Assembly: GCF_030580955.1 (NCBI RefSeq) | Contig: NZ_JAUQON010000006.1 | Span: 1-64,000 of the forward strand | Length of the DNA stretch: 64,000 bases | Direction: 5' to 3' | Source: Hymenobacter convexus | GTDB taxonomy: Bacteria; Bacteroidota; Bacteroidia; Cytophagales; Hymenobacteraceae | Shown here: one piece after another, positions 44,506 to 52,415 of the stretch | Position numbering within the stretch: position 1 is the first letter of the stretch | Layout: every line of letters starts with the position of its first letter | Notes under the pieces: model-generated | The model's database searches: none | Seen by the model: the letters and a program-made list of their open reading frames with translations, nothing else | What the model was told of the DNA's origin: nothing | Position numbers and translations under genes: made by a program

Positions 44506-45203
44506 TAAACAAAACCGTTTCCAACGCCCGGGAAGCCCTCCAGGGCCTCGCCGATGGCATGACCTTGATGCTCGGCGGCTTCGGCCTCTGCGGCATCCCC
44601 GAAAACTCGATTCAGGAAATCCTGCGCCTTGGGGTGAAGGAGCTGACCTGCATCTCGAACAACGCCGGCGTCGATGACTTCGGCATCGGCCTGCTGCTCC
44701 AGACCAAGCAGGTGCGCAAGATGATTTCGAGCTACGTGGGCGAGAATGCCGAGTTTGAGCGCCAGCTGCTGAGCGGCGAGCTGGAAGTGGAGCTGATTCC
44801 GCAGGGCACGCTGGCCGAGCGCTGCCGGGCCGGCGGCGCGGGCATTCCGGCCTTTTTCACGCCGGCCGGCTACGGCACGGAGGTGGGCGCAGGCAAGGAA
44901 AGCCGCGAGTTCAACGGCAAGATGTATTTGCTCGAAACCGCGCTGCACGCCGATTTTGCCTTCGTAAAAGCCTGGAAGGGCGACACGGCCGGCAACCTCA
45001 TCTACAAGGGCACGGCCCGCAACTTCAACCCGATGATGGCCACTGCCGGCAAAATCACGGTGGCCGAGGTGGAAGAGCTGGTGCCCGCCGGCGAGCTCGA
45101 CCCCAACCAGATTCACACGCCGGGCATTTTCGTGCAGCGCATCTACCAGGGTGAGCGGTACGAGAAGCGCATCGAGCAGCGCACGGTACGGGCGGCGGTG
45201 TAA
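44502..45203 (+). CDS. scoA: 3-oxoacid CoA-transferase subunit A
   Basis: The product is 233 residues. Subunit A of succinyl-CoA:3-ketoacid CoA-transferase moves CoA between succinyl-CoA and acetoacetate in ketone body and fatty acid catabolism. The conserved [43 protein letters not shown] and [14 protein letters not shown] motifs are present. The ATG overlaps the preceding gene by 4 bases. The partner scoB is 2.2 kb downstream, although the two subunits are usually adjacent. Confidence 0.95.
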   Translation: MINKTVSNAREALQGLADGMTLMLGGFGLCGIPENSIQEILRLGVKELTCISNNAGVDDFGIGLLLQTKQVRKMISSYVGENAEFERQLLSGELEVELIPQGTLAERCRAGGAGIPAFFTPAGYGTEVGAGKESREFNGKMYLLETALHADFAFVKAWKGDTAGNLIYKGTARNFNPMMATAGKITVAEVEELVPAGELDPNQIHTPGIFVQRIYQGERYEKRIEQRTVRAAV

Positions 45204-45225
45204 TCTCAATTAAGCCCCTTGAGCT

Positions 45226-45606
45226 ATGCGAGTTGCGCTGCGTATCCGCCTGCTGCTGGCGCTGCTGGTGTTGGTGCTGGCCACCGTGCCGGTGGCTTTC
45301 GGGGTGTACATCAACGAAACCAGCCCGCCGCCTACTACTGCTCGGCTGGCCGGCCGCTGCTCGCGCTACTGCGAAGCCTACGGCTGCCCGCACGCCACGC
45401 CGGCCAACAGTCCGGCTTATTATAAGCTACGTCCGCTGTTTGTGGCCACTATTCAGGGGTTGATGGGCGGAGGGCGCAAGTGGTATGCAGCCGCCAATAT
45501 TGCCTTTTACCTGGTTTTGATTCCGCTTTTGCTGCTGGGCCTCACGTATGGGGCACTGCGCAATGCGGTGCTCATCCGACAACTTAAAGCGCAGTACCGT
45601 GAATAG
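45226..45606 (+). CDS. Small membrane protein, unrecognised
   Basis: The product is 126 residues. Two hydrophobic segments lie at about residues 7-25 and 87-107. Between them is a Cys-containing stretch (CSRYCEAYGCPHA) with three Cys in ten residues, possibly metal binding or disulfide-forming outside the membrane. No family is recognised. It starts 22 bp after scoA and is probably in the same transcript. Confidence 0.55.
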   Translation: MRVALRIRLLLALLVLVLATVPVAFGVYINETSPPPTTARLAGRCSRYCEAYGCPHATPANSPAYYKLRPLFVATIQGLMGGGRKWYAAANIAFYLVLIPLLLLGLTYGALRNAVLIRQLKAQYRE

Positions 45607-45664
45607 TTTGATTGCGTGGGGCGCCCGATTTGTACATTTCGCGTTCTGGTACTGCACCGATTTC

Positions 45665-45844
45665 ATGGTGAACCTGGCCAATCGCACGCACACGTCTTAC
45701 AACGAAGCCAATACCTGGGTGCTGCTGCTGCTGATTCCCGGGTTGCTGGTGCTGCTGGTGGGCGTGCGGGTGGTGCAGTGGTTTCAGCTGCGGCGGTTGG
45801 CAGCGGCCGGGCGGGCAGCCCGTTCCCTTCCCAAGGCCTCATAG
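45665..45844 (+). CDS. Very small membrane protein, unrecognised
   Basis: The product is 59 residues with one hydrophobic helix (NTWVLLLLIPGLLVLLVGVRVVQW) and a basic tail. A GTG at 45599, overlapping the previous stop, is an alternative start that would add 22 residues. TACATTTC at 45631 is one base from a -7 box. The gene may be real, but its size and lack of known relatives keep confidence low. Confidence 0.4.
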   Translation: MVNLANRTHTSYNEANTWVLLLLIPGLLVLLVGVRVVQWFQLRRLAAAGRAARSLPKAS

Positions 45845-45865
45845 CTCAATAAATCATTCTTTTAC

Positions 45866-47275
45866 ATGATTTTACGCAAAGAACCCTTCGTACTGCTGCT
45901 GCTACTGAGCGGCTACGGCGCGGTGGCGCAGGTGGCAGCCCCCGCCCGGAAGGCGCCGGCCCGCCCGGCCGTCGTGCAGAAGCAGCGTCCCTCGGCCCCT
46001 GCAGTAGTCCCGCCCGTCGTCGACCCGGCCGAGGCCCAGCGCATCGACGAGCTGCTGACCCAATACACCGCCGACGTGGGCTCGCGCGGCGCGTACGGCC
46101 CGTTGTCGCTGCCGACGGCGGCCGGTTCCATCCGCCGCTACGACAAGCACGTGCCCGGCGCCATCGCGCTGGTGCTACGCGACGGCAAGGTGGTGTACCG
46201 CAAGGCCTTTGGCGTCGACAACATGTTCACCCAAACGCCGCTGCGCACCGACGCCATCGTGCGCATTGCCTCCCAGACCAAGGCCATTACAAGCATCGGG
46301 CTGATGCTGCTCTACGACGAGGGTAAATTCCAGCTCGACGACCCCATTTCGAAGTACCTGCCGGCGTTCAAAAACCCCACGGTGCTGGCTACCTTCAACG
46401 AAAAAGACACCACCTACACCACGGTGCCGGCCCGGAGCGAAATCACCATCCGGCAGTTGTTCACGCACACGTCGGGCATCGGCTACCCGATTATTGGCAG
46501 CAGGGAAGCCACGGCCATTTATGCCAAAGCGCACATTCCGAGCGGCATTGGTACACCATCGGGCTCGCTGGCGGTGTCGATGGATGCGCTAGGCAAGCTG
46601 CCGCTCATGCACCAGCCCGGCGAGCGGTTCACCTACGGGCTGAGCGTGGACGTGCTGGGCCGGCTGATTGAGGTGCTCTCGGGCCAGCCGCTGGATAAGT
46701 ACCTGCGCACGCGTCTATTTGAGCCGCTGGGCATGCAGGATACCTGGTTTTACCTGCCCGCCGACAAGCAGGCGCGCCTCGCATGGCTCTACACAGAAGA
46801 CAAAAACAAGGCGACAGTGCCCATGGAGCCGCACGACGGCATGTATCCGAACTACCCGAAGGCATCGGGCGGCACGTACTTTTCGGGCGGCGCGGGCCTT
46901 TCGTCCACCATTGACGACTACGCCCACTTCCTGCAAATGATGCTCAACAATGGCTCTTACAGCGGCCGCCAGCTGCTCAAACCCGCCACCGTGGCCCTGA
47001 TTACGCAGAACCAGATGGGCGAGGTGAGCCAGGGCGGCAACAAGTTCGGCCTGGGCTTTAGCATCGTGACACCCCAGAATGCCAAGGTGCCCGGCCTATC
47101 GGCCGGCTCGTATGAGTGGGGCGGCATCTTTGGCACCACGTATTGGGTCGACCCCAAGACGAAGCTGGTGGCCCTCATCTACACCCAGAAGTACCCCAAC
47201 TCCACCGGCCGCGACCTGGCCGGCAAGTTTAAGGCGGCCGTTTACGAGGCGTTTGTACCGGAACAGAAGCCGTAG
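45866..47275 (+). CDS. Serine hydrolase, class C beta-lactamase family
   Basis: The product is 469 residues with signal peptide MILRKEPFVLLLLLSGYGAVAQ. The SxxK motif is S136-Q-T-K139, and the second motif has Y257 in FTYGLS. A late GGIFGTTYWVDPKTKLVALIY segment fits the end of the penicillin-binding fold. This group includes esterases and peptidases as well as beta-lactamases, so antibiotic resistance should not be assumed. It lies between scoA and scoB. Confidence 0.88.
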   Translation: MILRKEPFVLLLLLSGYGAVAQVAAPARKAPARPAVVQKQRPSAPAVVPPVVDPAEAQRIDELLTQYTADVGSRGAYGPLSLPTAAGSIRRYDKHVPGAIALVLRDGKVVYRKAFGVDNMFTQTPLRTDAIVRIASQTKAITSIGLMLLYDEGKFQLDDPISKYLPAFKNPTVLATFNEKDTTYTTVPARSEITIRQLFTHTSGIGYPIIGSREATAIYAKAHIPSGIGTPSGSLAVSMDALGKLPLMHQPGERFTYGLSVDVLGRLIEVLSGQPLDKYLRTRLFEPLGMQDTWFYLPADKQARLAWLYTEDKNKATVPMEPHDGMYPNYPKASGGTYFSGGAGLSSTIDDYAHFLQMMLNNGSYSGRQLLKPATVALITQNQMGEVSQGGNKFGLGFSIVTPQNAKVPGLSAGSYEWGGIFGTTYWVDPKTKLVALIYTQKYPNSTGRDLAGKFKAAVYEAFVPEQKP

Positions 47276-47297
47276 GCCGGCTGCGAAAAGCAAAAAA

Positions 47298-47390
47298 GAA
47301 CGTCATGCAAAGCGAAGCATCTTTACCGCAGTCGCTAATTTAATTAACTGCTGCACGCGAGATGCTTCGCTAGGTTCTGCATGACGTTCT
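47298..47390. repeat. Palindrome of the GTCATGC family, diverged
   Basis: The ends AGAACGTCATGCA (47298-47310) and TGCATGACGTTCT (47378-47390) pair exactly. AGCGAAGCATCT (47311-47322) pairs with 47360-47371, leaving a 6-base bulge on the right. It is a decayed version of the 30028 element and lies between the serine hydrolase and scoB. Confidence 0.8.
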
Positions 47391-47433
47391 ACTATTAAAA
47401 TCATCTCCCCTCCCACCCCGAAATCCCTTTATC

Positions 47434-48090
47434 ATGCTCGACAAACACGGCATCGCCAAACGAATTGCCCAGGAAGTGAAAGACGGCTCCTACGTCAACC
47501 TCGGCATCGGCATTCCCACGCTGGTAGCCAACTACATACCCGCCGGCATCAACGTGGAGCTGCAGTCGGAAAACGGCCTGCTCGGCATGGGCCCCTTCCC
47601 GACGGAAGACCAGGTCGACCCCGACCTCATCAACGCCGGCAAGCAGACCGTGACCACGCTGCCCGGTTCCAGCATCTTCTCCTCGGCCGACTCGTTCGGC
47701 ATGATTCGCGGCGAGCACGTGGATTTGACCATTCTGGGCGCCATGGAAGTGTCGGAGCGCGGCGACATTGCCAACTGGAAGATTCCCGGCAAGATGGTGA
47801 AGGGCATGGGCGGCGCCATGGACCTGGTGGCCTCGGCCAAAAACATCATCGTGGCCATGCAGCACGTGGCCAAAGACGGCAGCAGCAAGCTTCTGTCCGA
47901 TTGCACGTTGCCCATCACCGGCCTGCGCTGCGTAAAGAAAATCGTGACCGAACTGGCCGTGATGGACGTGACGCCCGACGGCTTCGTGCTGCGCGAGCGG
48001 GCGCCCGGCGTGACGGTAGAGCAAATTGTGGCCGCTACCGCTGGCAAGCTGGTGGTGCCAGCGGGCGAAGTGCCCGAGATGGCGCTTTAA
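47434..48090 (+). CDS. scoB: 3-oxoacid CoA-transferase subunit B
   Basis: The product is 218 residues. Subunit B carries the catalytic glutamate in the [10 protein letters not shown] motif. [37 protein letters not shown] and [14 protein letters not shown] are also conserved. Its partner scoA is at 44502. An independent promoter is likely because a palindrome and three genes intervene. Confidence 0.95.
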   Translation: MLDKHGIAKRIAQEVKDGSYVNLGIGIPTLVANYIPAGINVELQSENGLLGMGPFPTEDQVDPDLINAGKQTVTTLPGSSIFSSADSFGMIRGEHVDLTILGAMEVSERGDIANWKIPGKMVKGMGGAMDLVASAKNIIVAMQHVAKDGSSKLLSDCTLPITGLRCVKKIVTELAVMDVTPDGFVLRERAPGVTVEQIVAATAGKLVVPAGEVPEMAL

Positions 48091-48162
48091 AGCCCAACGC
48101 GGCGCATGGAGTTGGAAAGTGGTTCGGCACGTATCTTCGTAGCCCCCCATTTTCCCGACTTT

Positions 48163-49317
48163 ATGCGCTCACTCCTACCCTTTTTGCTGCTGCTGGCCGG
48201 CCCGGCCCTGGCCCAGACGTCGCCTGTCATCGACCGCACGGATATGCCCTCGCTCACCGCGGGCATCGATTCGCTGCGCCTGAGCGTGGCCAGCCCGGTG
48301 CTGCCCGCCGCGGCGCCGCCCCTCACCCGGCGCGGCGCCAACCAGACCTGGAACTACGCCAGCCTGGTGCCCACCTCGCAGCGCGTGGAAACGTATGTGC
48401 CGCTGACCACCGTCACGGCCACGTCGTTGTTATATGCCCTCACGTTCGGGCCGTTTGGGGGCGTGAACCAAGCCACGGTGGCCGCGCAGCAGCCCCTGCC
48501 GCTGGCCGCGGCCGGTGTGCTGCCCATCACCGATACCTACCAGTTCTACAAGCTTTCGACCGGTACCGCGGCGGTGCAGGACTTCCGTTCGGTGGGCTTT
48601 GGGGGTACGCTGGCGGGCACGGCCGTGCCGGTTACGTATGCCAGCCAGGGCCAGCAGGACATTATTTACCGCTTTCCGCTGAGCTTCGCCAGCGCGGCCG
48701 ATTCGAGCAACTCCTACTTCACCACGCCCTCGGCGGCCGCAGGGGTGGGCTACCTCAGCCAGAAGCGCAAGCGCGTGAACAAGCCCGACGCCTGGGGCAC
48801 GCTCACCACGCCCTTCGGCACCTTCCAGACGGTGCGGGTGGTGACGCGCCTGCAGGACCACGACAGCGTTTCGGTGGGCGGCATCAGCCAGGGATTTGAT
48901 GTGCCGGTGACGCGCGAGTACAAGTGGCTGGCCAAAACCCAGCACGTGCCGGTGCTCACCATCACCACTACGATGGTGGCGGGCCAGGAAACCATCACCG
49001 GCGTTGAGTACCGCGACATTTACCGCCGCATTGTGCGCCTCGCCACCCGCGACGCCGCAACGGATGCGGGGCTGAGTGCTTACCCCAACCCTTCGGTGGT
49101 AGGCAGTCCGCTCACGCTGGGCGTGCCGGCTGGCACCGGGCCACTCACCGTGACAGCCACCGACTTGGTGGGCCGGCAGCTTTTCCGGCGCGCTTTCAAT
49201 GGGTCGGGGCCGGTGCTGACGCTGGATGCGGCGGCTTTTGGCAGCTTTCGCGGCGTGGCGCTGCTCACCATCAGCACGGCCCGGGGCACGGCTACCCGGC
49301 GCGTGGTGCGGGAGTAA
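48163..49317 (+). CDS. T9SS type A sorting domain protein
   Basis: The product is 384 residues with signal peptide MRSLLPFLLLLAGPALAQ. The central region is beta-rich and not recognised. The last 75 residues (AYPNPSVVGSPLTLGVPAGTG ... GTATRRVVRE) match the T9SS sorting domain. The ATG at 48163 is chosen because it begins the signal peptide; an ATG at 48106 adds an unconserved extension. Confidence 0.8.
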   Translation: MRSLLPFLLLLAGPALAQTSPVIDRTDMPSLTAGIDSLRLSVASPVLPAAAPPLTRRGANQTWNYASLVPTSQRVETYVPLTTVTATSLLYALTFGPFGGVNQATVAAQQPLPLAAAGVLPITDTYQFYKLSTGTAAVQDFRSVGFGGTLAGTAVPVTYASQGQQDIIYRFPLSFASAADSSNSYFTTPSAAAGVGYLSQKRKRVNKPDAWGTLTTPFGTFQTVRVVTRLQDHDSVSVGGISQGFDVPVTREYKWLAKTQHVPVLTITTTMVAGQETITGVEYRDIYRRIVRLATRDAATDAGLSAYPNPSVVGSPLTLGVPAGTGPLTVTATDLVGRQLFRRAFNGSGPVLTLDAAAFGSFRGVALLTISTARGTATRRVVRE

Positions 49318-49361
49318 TTTTGGCCCAAACTGCACCGTTTTGCGCGGTATTTCGTTTGCTT

Positions 49362-49393
49362 ACCCGTTGGCTACCCCGGCCAACGGGTTTTTT
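49362..49393 (+). terminator. Terminator after the T9SS gene
   Basis: A perfect 10-bp stem ACCCGTTGGC/GCCAACGGGT (49362-49371 with 49379-49388) is followed by T5. Confidence 0.75.
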
Positions 49394-49478
49394 CATGGGT
49401 AATTTTGTGGGGGCTGGCTTTGGCTTCGCAGCTTCCTGCGGCGGCCCGCTATTCCCCCGCACTTTCAATTTTGATTTT

Positions 49479-51218
49479 ATGAGTTCTTCTTCCAACTCCA
49501 ACGGCAAAACCACGCCCGCCGCGAACGGCAAAGCTGCCCCCGGCGGCGCCCACGCCAAAAAAGTTCCCACGCCCACCGCCGCGCTGGTGGCCGAGCGCCT
49601 CACGCCCACGGCCGTGCCGGCCCACAAGCTGGTGCTGCGCACCCTGCGCCGCTCCGACTTCAAGGCCATCAAGGACATCATGGACAAGGTGTATTCCAAC
49701 ATGGAAGGCGCCTGGGCGGCCGATGAGTTTGCGGCCCTGCTCCGCAAGTTTCCGGAGGGCCAGATTGGCATCGAGGACAACGGCCGGTTGGTGGCCGCTG
49801 CGTTGGCCATCATCGTGGAATACAGCGAGTACGGCGATAAGCACACCTACGCCAAAATCACGGGCAACGGCAAATTTGACACCCACGACCCCGACGGCGA
49901 CACCCTCTACGGCGTCGATGTATTCGTCGACCCTGAGTACCGCAGCCTGCGCCTGGGCCGCCGCCTTTATGATGCCCGCAAGGAGCTATGCGAGAACCTG
50001 AACCTGCGCGCCATGGTGGCCGGCGGCCGCATCCCCGGCTACGCGGCTTATGCCAACGAGATGACGCCCGCCAAGTACGTGGAAATGGTGCGCAACAAGG
50101 AGCTGGTCGACCCCATCCTCACCTTCCAGCTTTCGAACGAGTTCTACGTGCGTAAGCTCATCCGCGGCTATTTGCCTTATGACTCCGAATCAAAGGCTTA
50201 TGCCACGCTGCTGGAGTGGATTAACGTGTATTACGAAGAGACGGAAAAGCTCATCGGCAACACCAAGTCCAACGTCCGCATTGGCATTGTGCAGTGGCAG
50301 ATGCGCGCCACCCGCAGCCTGGAAGACTTGCTGCAGCAGATGGAGTTCTTCGTGGACACGGTGAGTGGTTATAAGTCTGACTGCGTGATGTTTCCGGAGT
50401 TTTTCAACGCCCCGCTCATGGCCCTCACCAACGAGGACTCGCCGTCGGTGGCTATCCGGGCCATGGCGGCCTTCACCGAGCCCATCAAAATCAAGATGAT
50501 GGAGCTGGCCGTGAGCTACAACATCAACATCGTGGCCGGCTCGATGCCGGTGTACGAAGAAGGCAAGCTGTTTAACGTGGCCTACCTCTGCCGCCGCGAC
50601 GGCACCGTGGACGAGCAGTACAAGCTGCACGTGACGCCCGACGAGGCCAGCTACTGGGGCATGCGCGGCGGCGACAAGCTGAAATGCTTCGACACGGACT
50701 TCGGCAAAATCGGCATTCTGGTGTGCTACGACATTGAATTCCCAGAGTTGGCCCGCATGCTCAGCGACGAGGGCGTGAAAATCCTGTTCGTGCCCTTCTG
50801 GACCGATACCAAGAACGCCTACCAGCGCGTGCGCATCTGCGCCCAGGCCCGGGCCATCGAAAACGAGTGCTACGTGGCCATCACCGGCTCGGTGGGCAAC
50901 CTGCCGCGCGTCGAAAACATGGACATTCAGTACTCGCAGTCGGCCGTGTTCAGCCCCTCGGACTTTGCGTTTCCGCACGATGCCATCGTGGCCGAGGCCA
51001 CGCCCAACACGGAGATGACGCTCATTGCCGACCTGGACCTGGACCTGCTCAAGGACCTGAACACCAGCGGCGCCGTGCGTAACCTGCGCGACCGCCGCAA
51101 GGACCTCTACTCGCTGAGCTGGACCGTGAAAAAGACCGACCGCGACGAGGAGCTGCTGGAACAGGGAACCGAGCGACTGGCGCGCCCCAGCCGCCGCAAG
51201 GCCGTGGCGGCTGGGTAA
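49479..51218 (+). CDS. GNAT acetyltransferase fused to a carbon-nitrogen hydrolase
   Basis: The product is 579 residues. After a Ser/Asn/Ala-rich start, a GNAT domain (about 45-250) includes VDVFVDPEYRSLRLGRRLYDARK, the acetyl-CoA loop. A nitrilase-type domain (about 265-550) has the Glu-Lys-Cys triad at E307 (MFPEFF), K382 (QYKLHVTPDE) and C416 (ILVCYDIEFPE). The fused family is known in bacteria. It may acylate and hydrolyse amides on the same small molecule, but its substrate is not established. The ATG at 49479 excludes an upstream open frame that crosses the terminator. Confidence 0.92.
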   Translation: MSSSSNSNGKTTPAANGKAAPGGAHAKKVPTPTAALVAERLTPTAVPAHKLVLRTLRRSDFKAIKDIMDKVYSNMEGAWAADEFAALLRKFPEGQIGIEDNGRLVAAALAIIVEYSEYGDKHTYAKITGNGKFDTHDPDGDTLYGVDVFVDPEYRSLRLGRRLYDARKELCENLNLRAMVAGGRIPGYAAYANEMTPAKYVEMVRNKELVDPILTFQLSNEFYVRKLIRGYLPYDSESKAYATLLEWINVYYEETEKLIGNTKSNVRIGIVQWQMRATRSLEDLLQQMEFFVDTVSGYKSDCVMFPEFFNAPLMALTNEDSPSVAIRAMAAFTEPIKIKMMELAVSYNINIVAGSMPVYEEGKLFNVAYLCRRDGTVDEQYKLHVTPDEASYWGMRGGDKLKCFDTDFGKIGILVCYDIEFPELARMLSDEGVKILFVPFWTDTKNAYQRVRICAQARAIENECYVAITGSVGNLPRVENMDIQYSQSAVFSPSDFAFPHDAIVAEATPNTEMTLIADLDLDLLKDLNTSGAVRNLRDRRKDLYSLSWTVKKTDRDEELLEQGTERLARPSRRKAVAAG

Positions 51219-51259
51219 TAACCCGGCGGAAACCCTTTTTCAATCCCTCTAAATCAGAG

Positions 51260-51295
51260 AAAAGCCCGCTGGCTCTGCTGAACCGGCGGGCTTTT
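51260..51295 (+). terminator. Terminator after the GNAT-nitrilase gene
   Basis: A 13-bp stem with one non-Watson-Crick pair (51260-51272 with 51283-51295) ends in T4, 42 bases after the stop codon. Confidence 0.7.
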
Positions 51296-51352
51296 GTGCG
51301 TAAACTGCAGCCCCAAATTCTCACGCTTTCTCCACCAATCCCTTCGCAAGTC

Positions 51353-52066
51353 ATGCGCGTTTTCATCACCGGAGCCAACCGGGGCCTGGGCCTCGAACTC
51401 ACCCGCCAGTACCTGGAGCGCGGCGACCAGGTGTTTGCCGCCAGCCGGCAGCCGGCCCAAGCCACCGAGTTGCAGCAGCTGCACCAGCAGTATGCCGACC
51501 GCCTCGTGCTGCTGCCCCTCGACGTGGCCAGCGCCGATTCCATTACCGCCGCCGTGCAGGCCGTGCGAAGCAACACCGATGCCCTCGACGTGCTCATCAA
51601 CAACGCCGGCGTGTACCCACACGCGGGCTCGGGCGATGCCCACCAGCGCCTGGGCCAGCTCACCCACGACGACGCCATCGAAACCATGCAGGTGAACGCC
51701 ATTGGGCCGCTGCTGGTAGCGCAGGCGCTGCTGCCGCTGCTGCGCGCCGGCCAGAAAGGCCGCATCCTGAGCATTTCATCGGGCCAGGGCTCCCTGACGT
51801 GGAAAGCCACCGGCGACCCCTACCACTACAGCGCCAGCAAGGCCGCCCTGAACATGTACATGCGCAGCCTGGCCGCCGAAGTCGGCCACATGGGCCTGAT
51901 TTCGGTGCTCGTAGACCCGGGCTGGATGCGCACCGACATGGGAGGCGACCACGCCACCCAGGAGCCCGCCGACTCGGCCCGCGGCATCATCCGGCTGGCC
52001 GAGCAACTACACGCCGAAGAAAACGGCAGCTTCCTGACCTGGCAGGGCCAGCCCGTGCCGTGGTAG
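51353..52066 (+). CDS. Short-chain dehydrogenase/reductase
   Basis: The product is 237 residues with a classical SDR fold. The cofactor motif TGANRGLG is at residues 6-13. NNAG, the catalytic Ser region (ILSISSGQGS) and the YSASK catalytic Tyr-Lys are all present. The end, VLVDPGWMRTDMGG, is typical. The substrate and preferred cofactor are unknown. Confidence 0.9.
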   Translation: MRVFITGANRGLGLELTRQYLERGDQVFAASRQPAQATELQQLHQQYADRLVLLPLDVASADSITAAVQAVRSNTDALDVLINNAGVYPHAGSGDAHQRLGQLTHDDAIETMQVNAIGPLLVAQALLPLLRAGQKGRILSISSGQGSLTWKATGDPYHYSASKAALNMYMRSLAAEVGHMGLISVLVDPGWMRTDMGGDHATQEPADSARGIIRLAEQLHAEENGSFLTWQGQPVPW

Positions 52067-52124
52067 GCACGCTGCGGCCCGGGCAGTGCGCCCAGTGAGT
52101 CGCGGCTGAAAATCCTGCTTTCCG

Positions 52125-52161
52125 AAAAAGTCCGCTGAGCCCTGCTCAGCGGACTTTTTTT
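52125..52161 (+). terminator. Terminator after the SDR gene
   Basis: A perfect 15-bp stem (52125-52139 with 52145-52159) has a 5-base loop and a T6 tail. Confidence 0.85.
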
Positions 52162-52392
52162 ATGATTCAACCCTTTGTTCAGCAAAATCAATCAGGGCTT
52201 TAATGTTCAGCAGTGTGTAATTCCGGGCAGTGATGCATCACTCACTATATCTGCTTTGGCATTTCTTTTAATTAACTTCATTATTACCGCTAACGAATCA
52301 TCCAATCCCAAAAACCGATTAAAAAAATTAATGCGATTCAGCGCTTCCGTTGTCAAAAATCCATTCTCTATATTCGCCAATTCACTCACCAT
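52160..52392 (-). pseudogene. Possible frameshifted low-GC gene remnant
   Basis: A 61-codon frame (52207-52392) reads as a helical protein (NRINFFNRFLGLDDSLAVIMKLIKRNAKAD). A second frame in register -1 continues with NYTLLNIKALIDFAEQRVES to a stop at 52160. Joined by one frameshift they would make a plausible helical protein of about 75 residues. The segment is much more AT-rich than its neighbours. No family is recognised. It could equally be non-coding spacer. Confidence 0.3.
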
Positions 52393-52415
52393 TTTTTAAT
52401 CAAAATTTTACTCTC

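Noticed and set aside
45866..47275. Serine hydrolase as an antibiotic-resistance beta-lactamase
   Set aside because: The class C fold is shared with esterases and peptidases, and no resistance context is seen.
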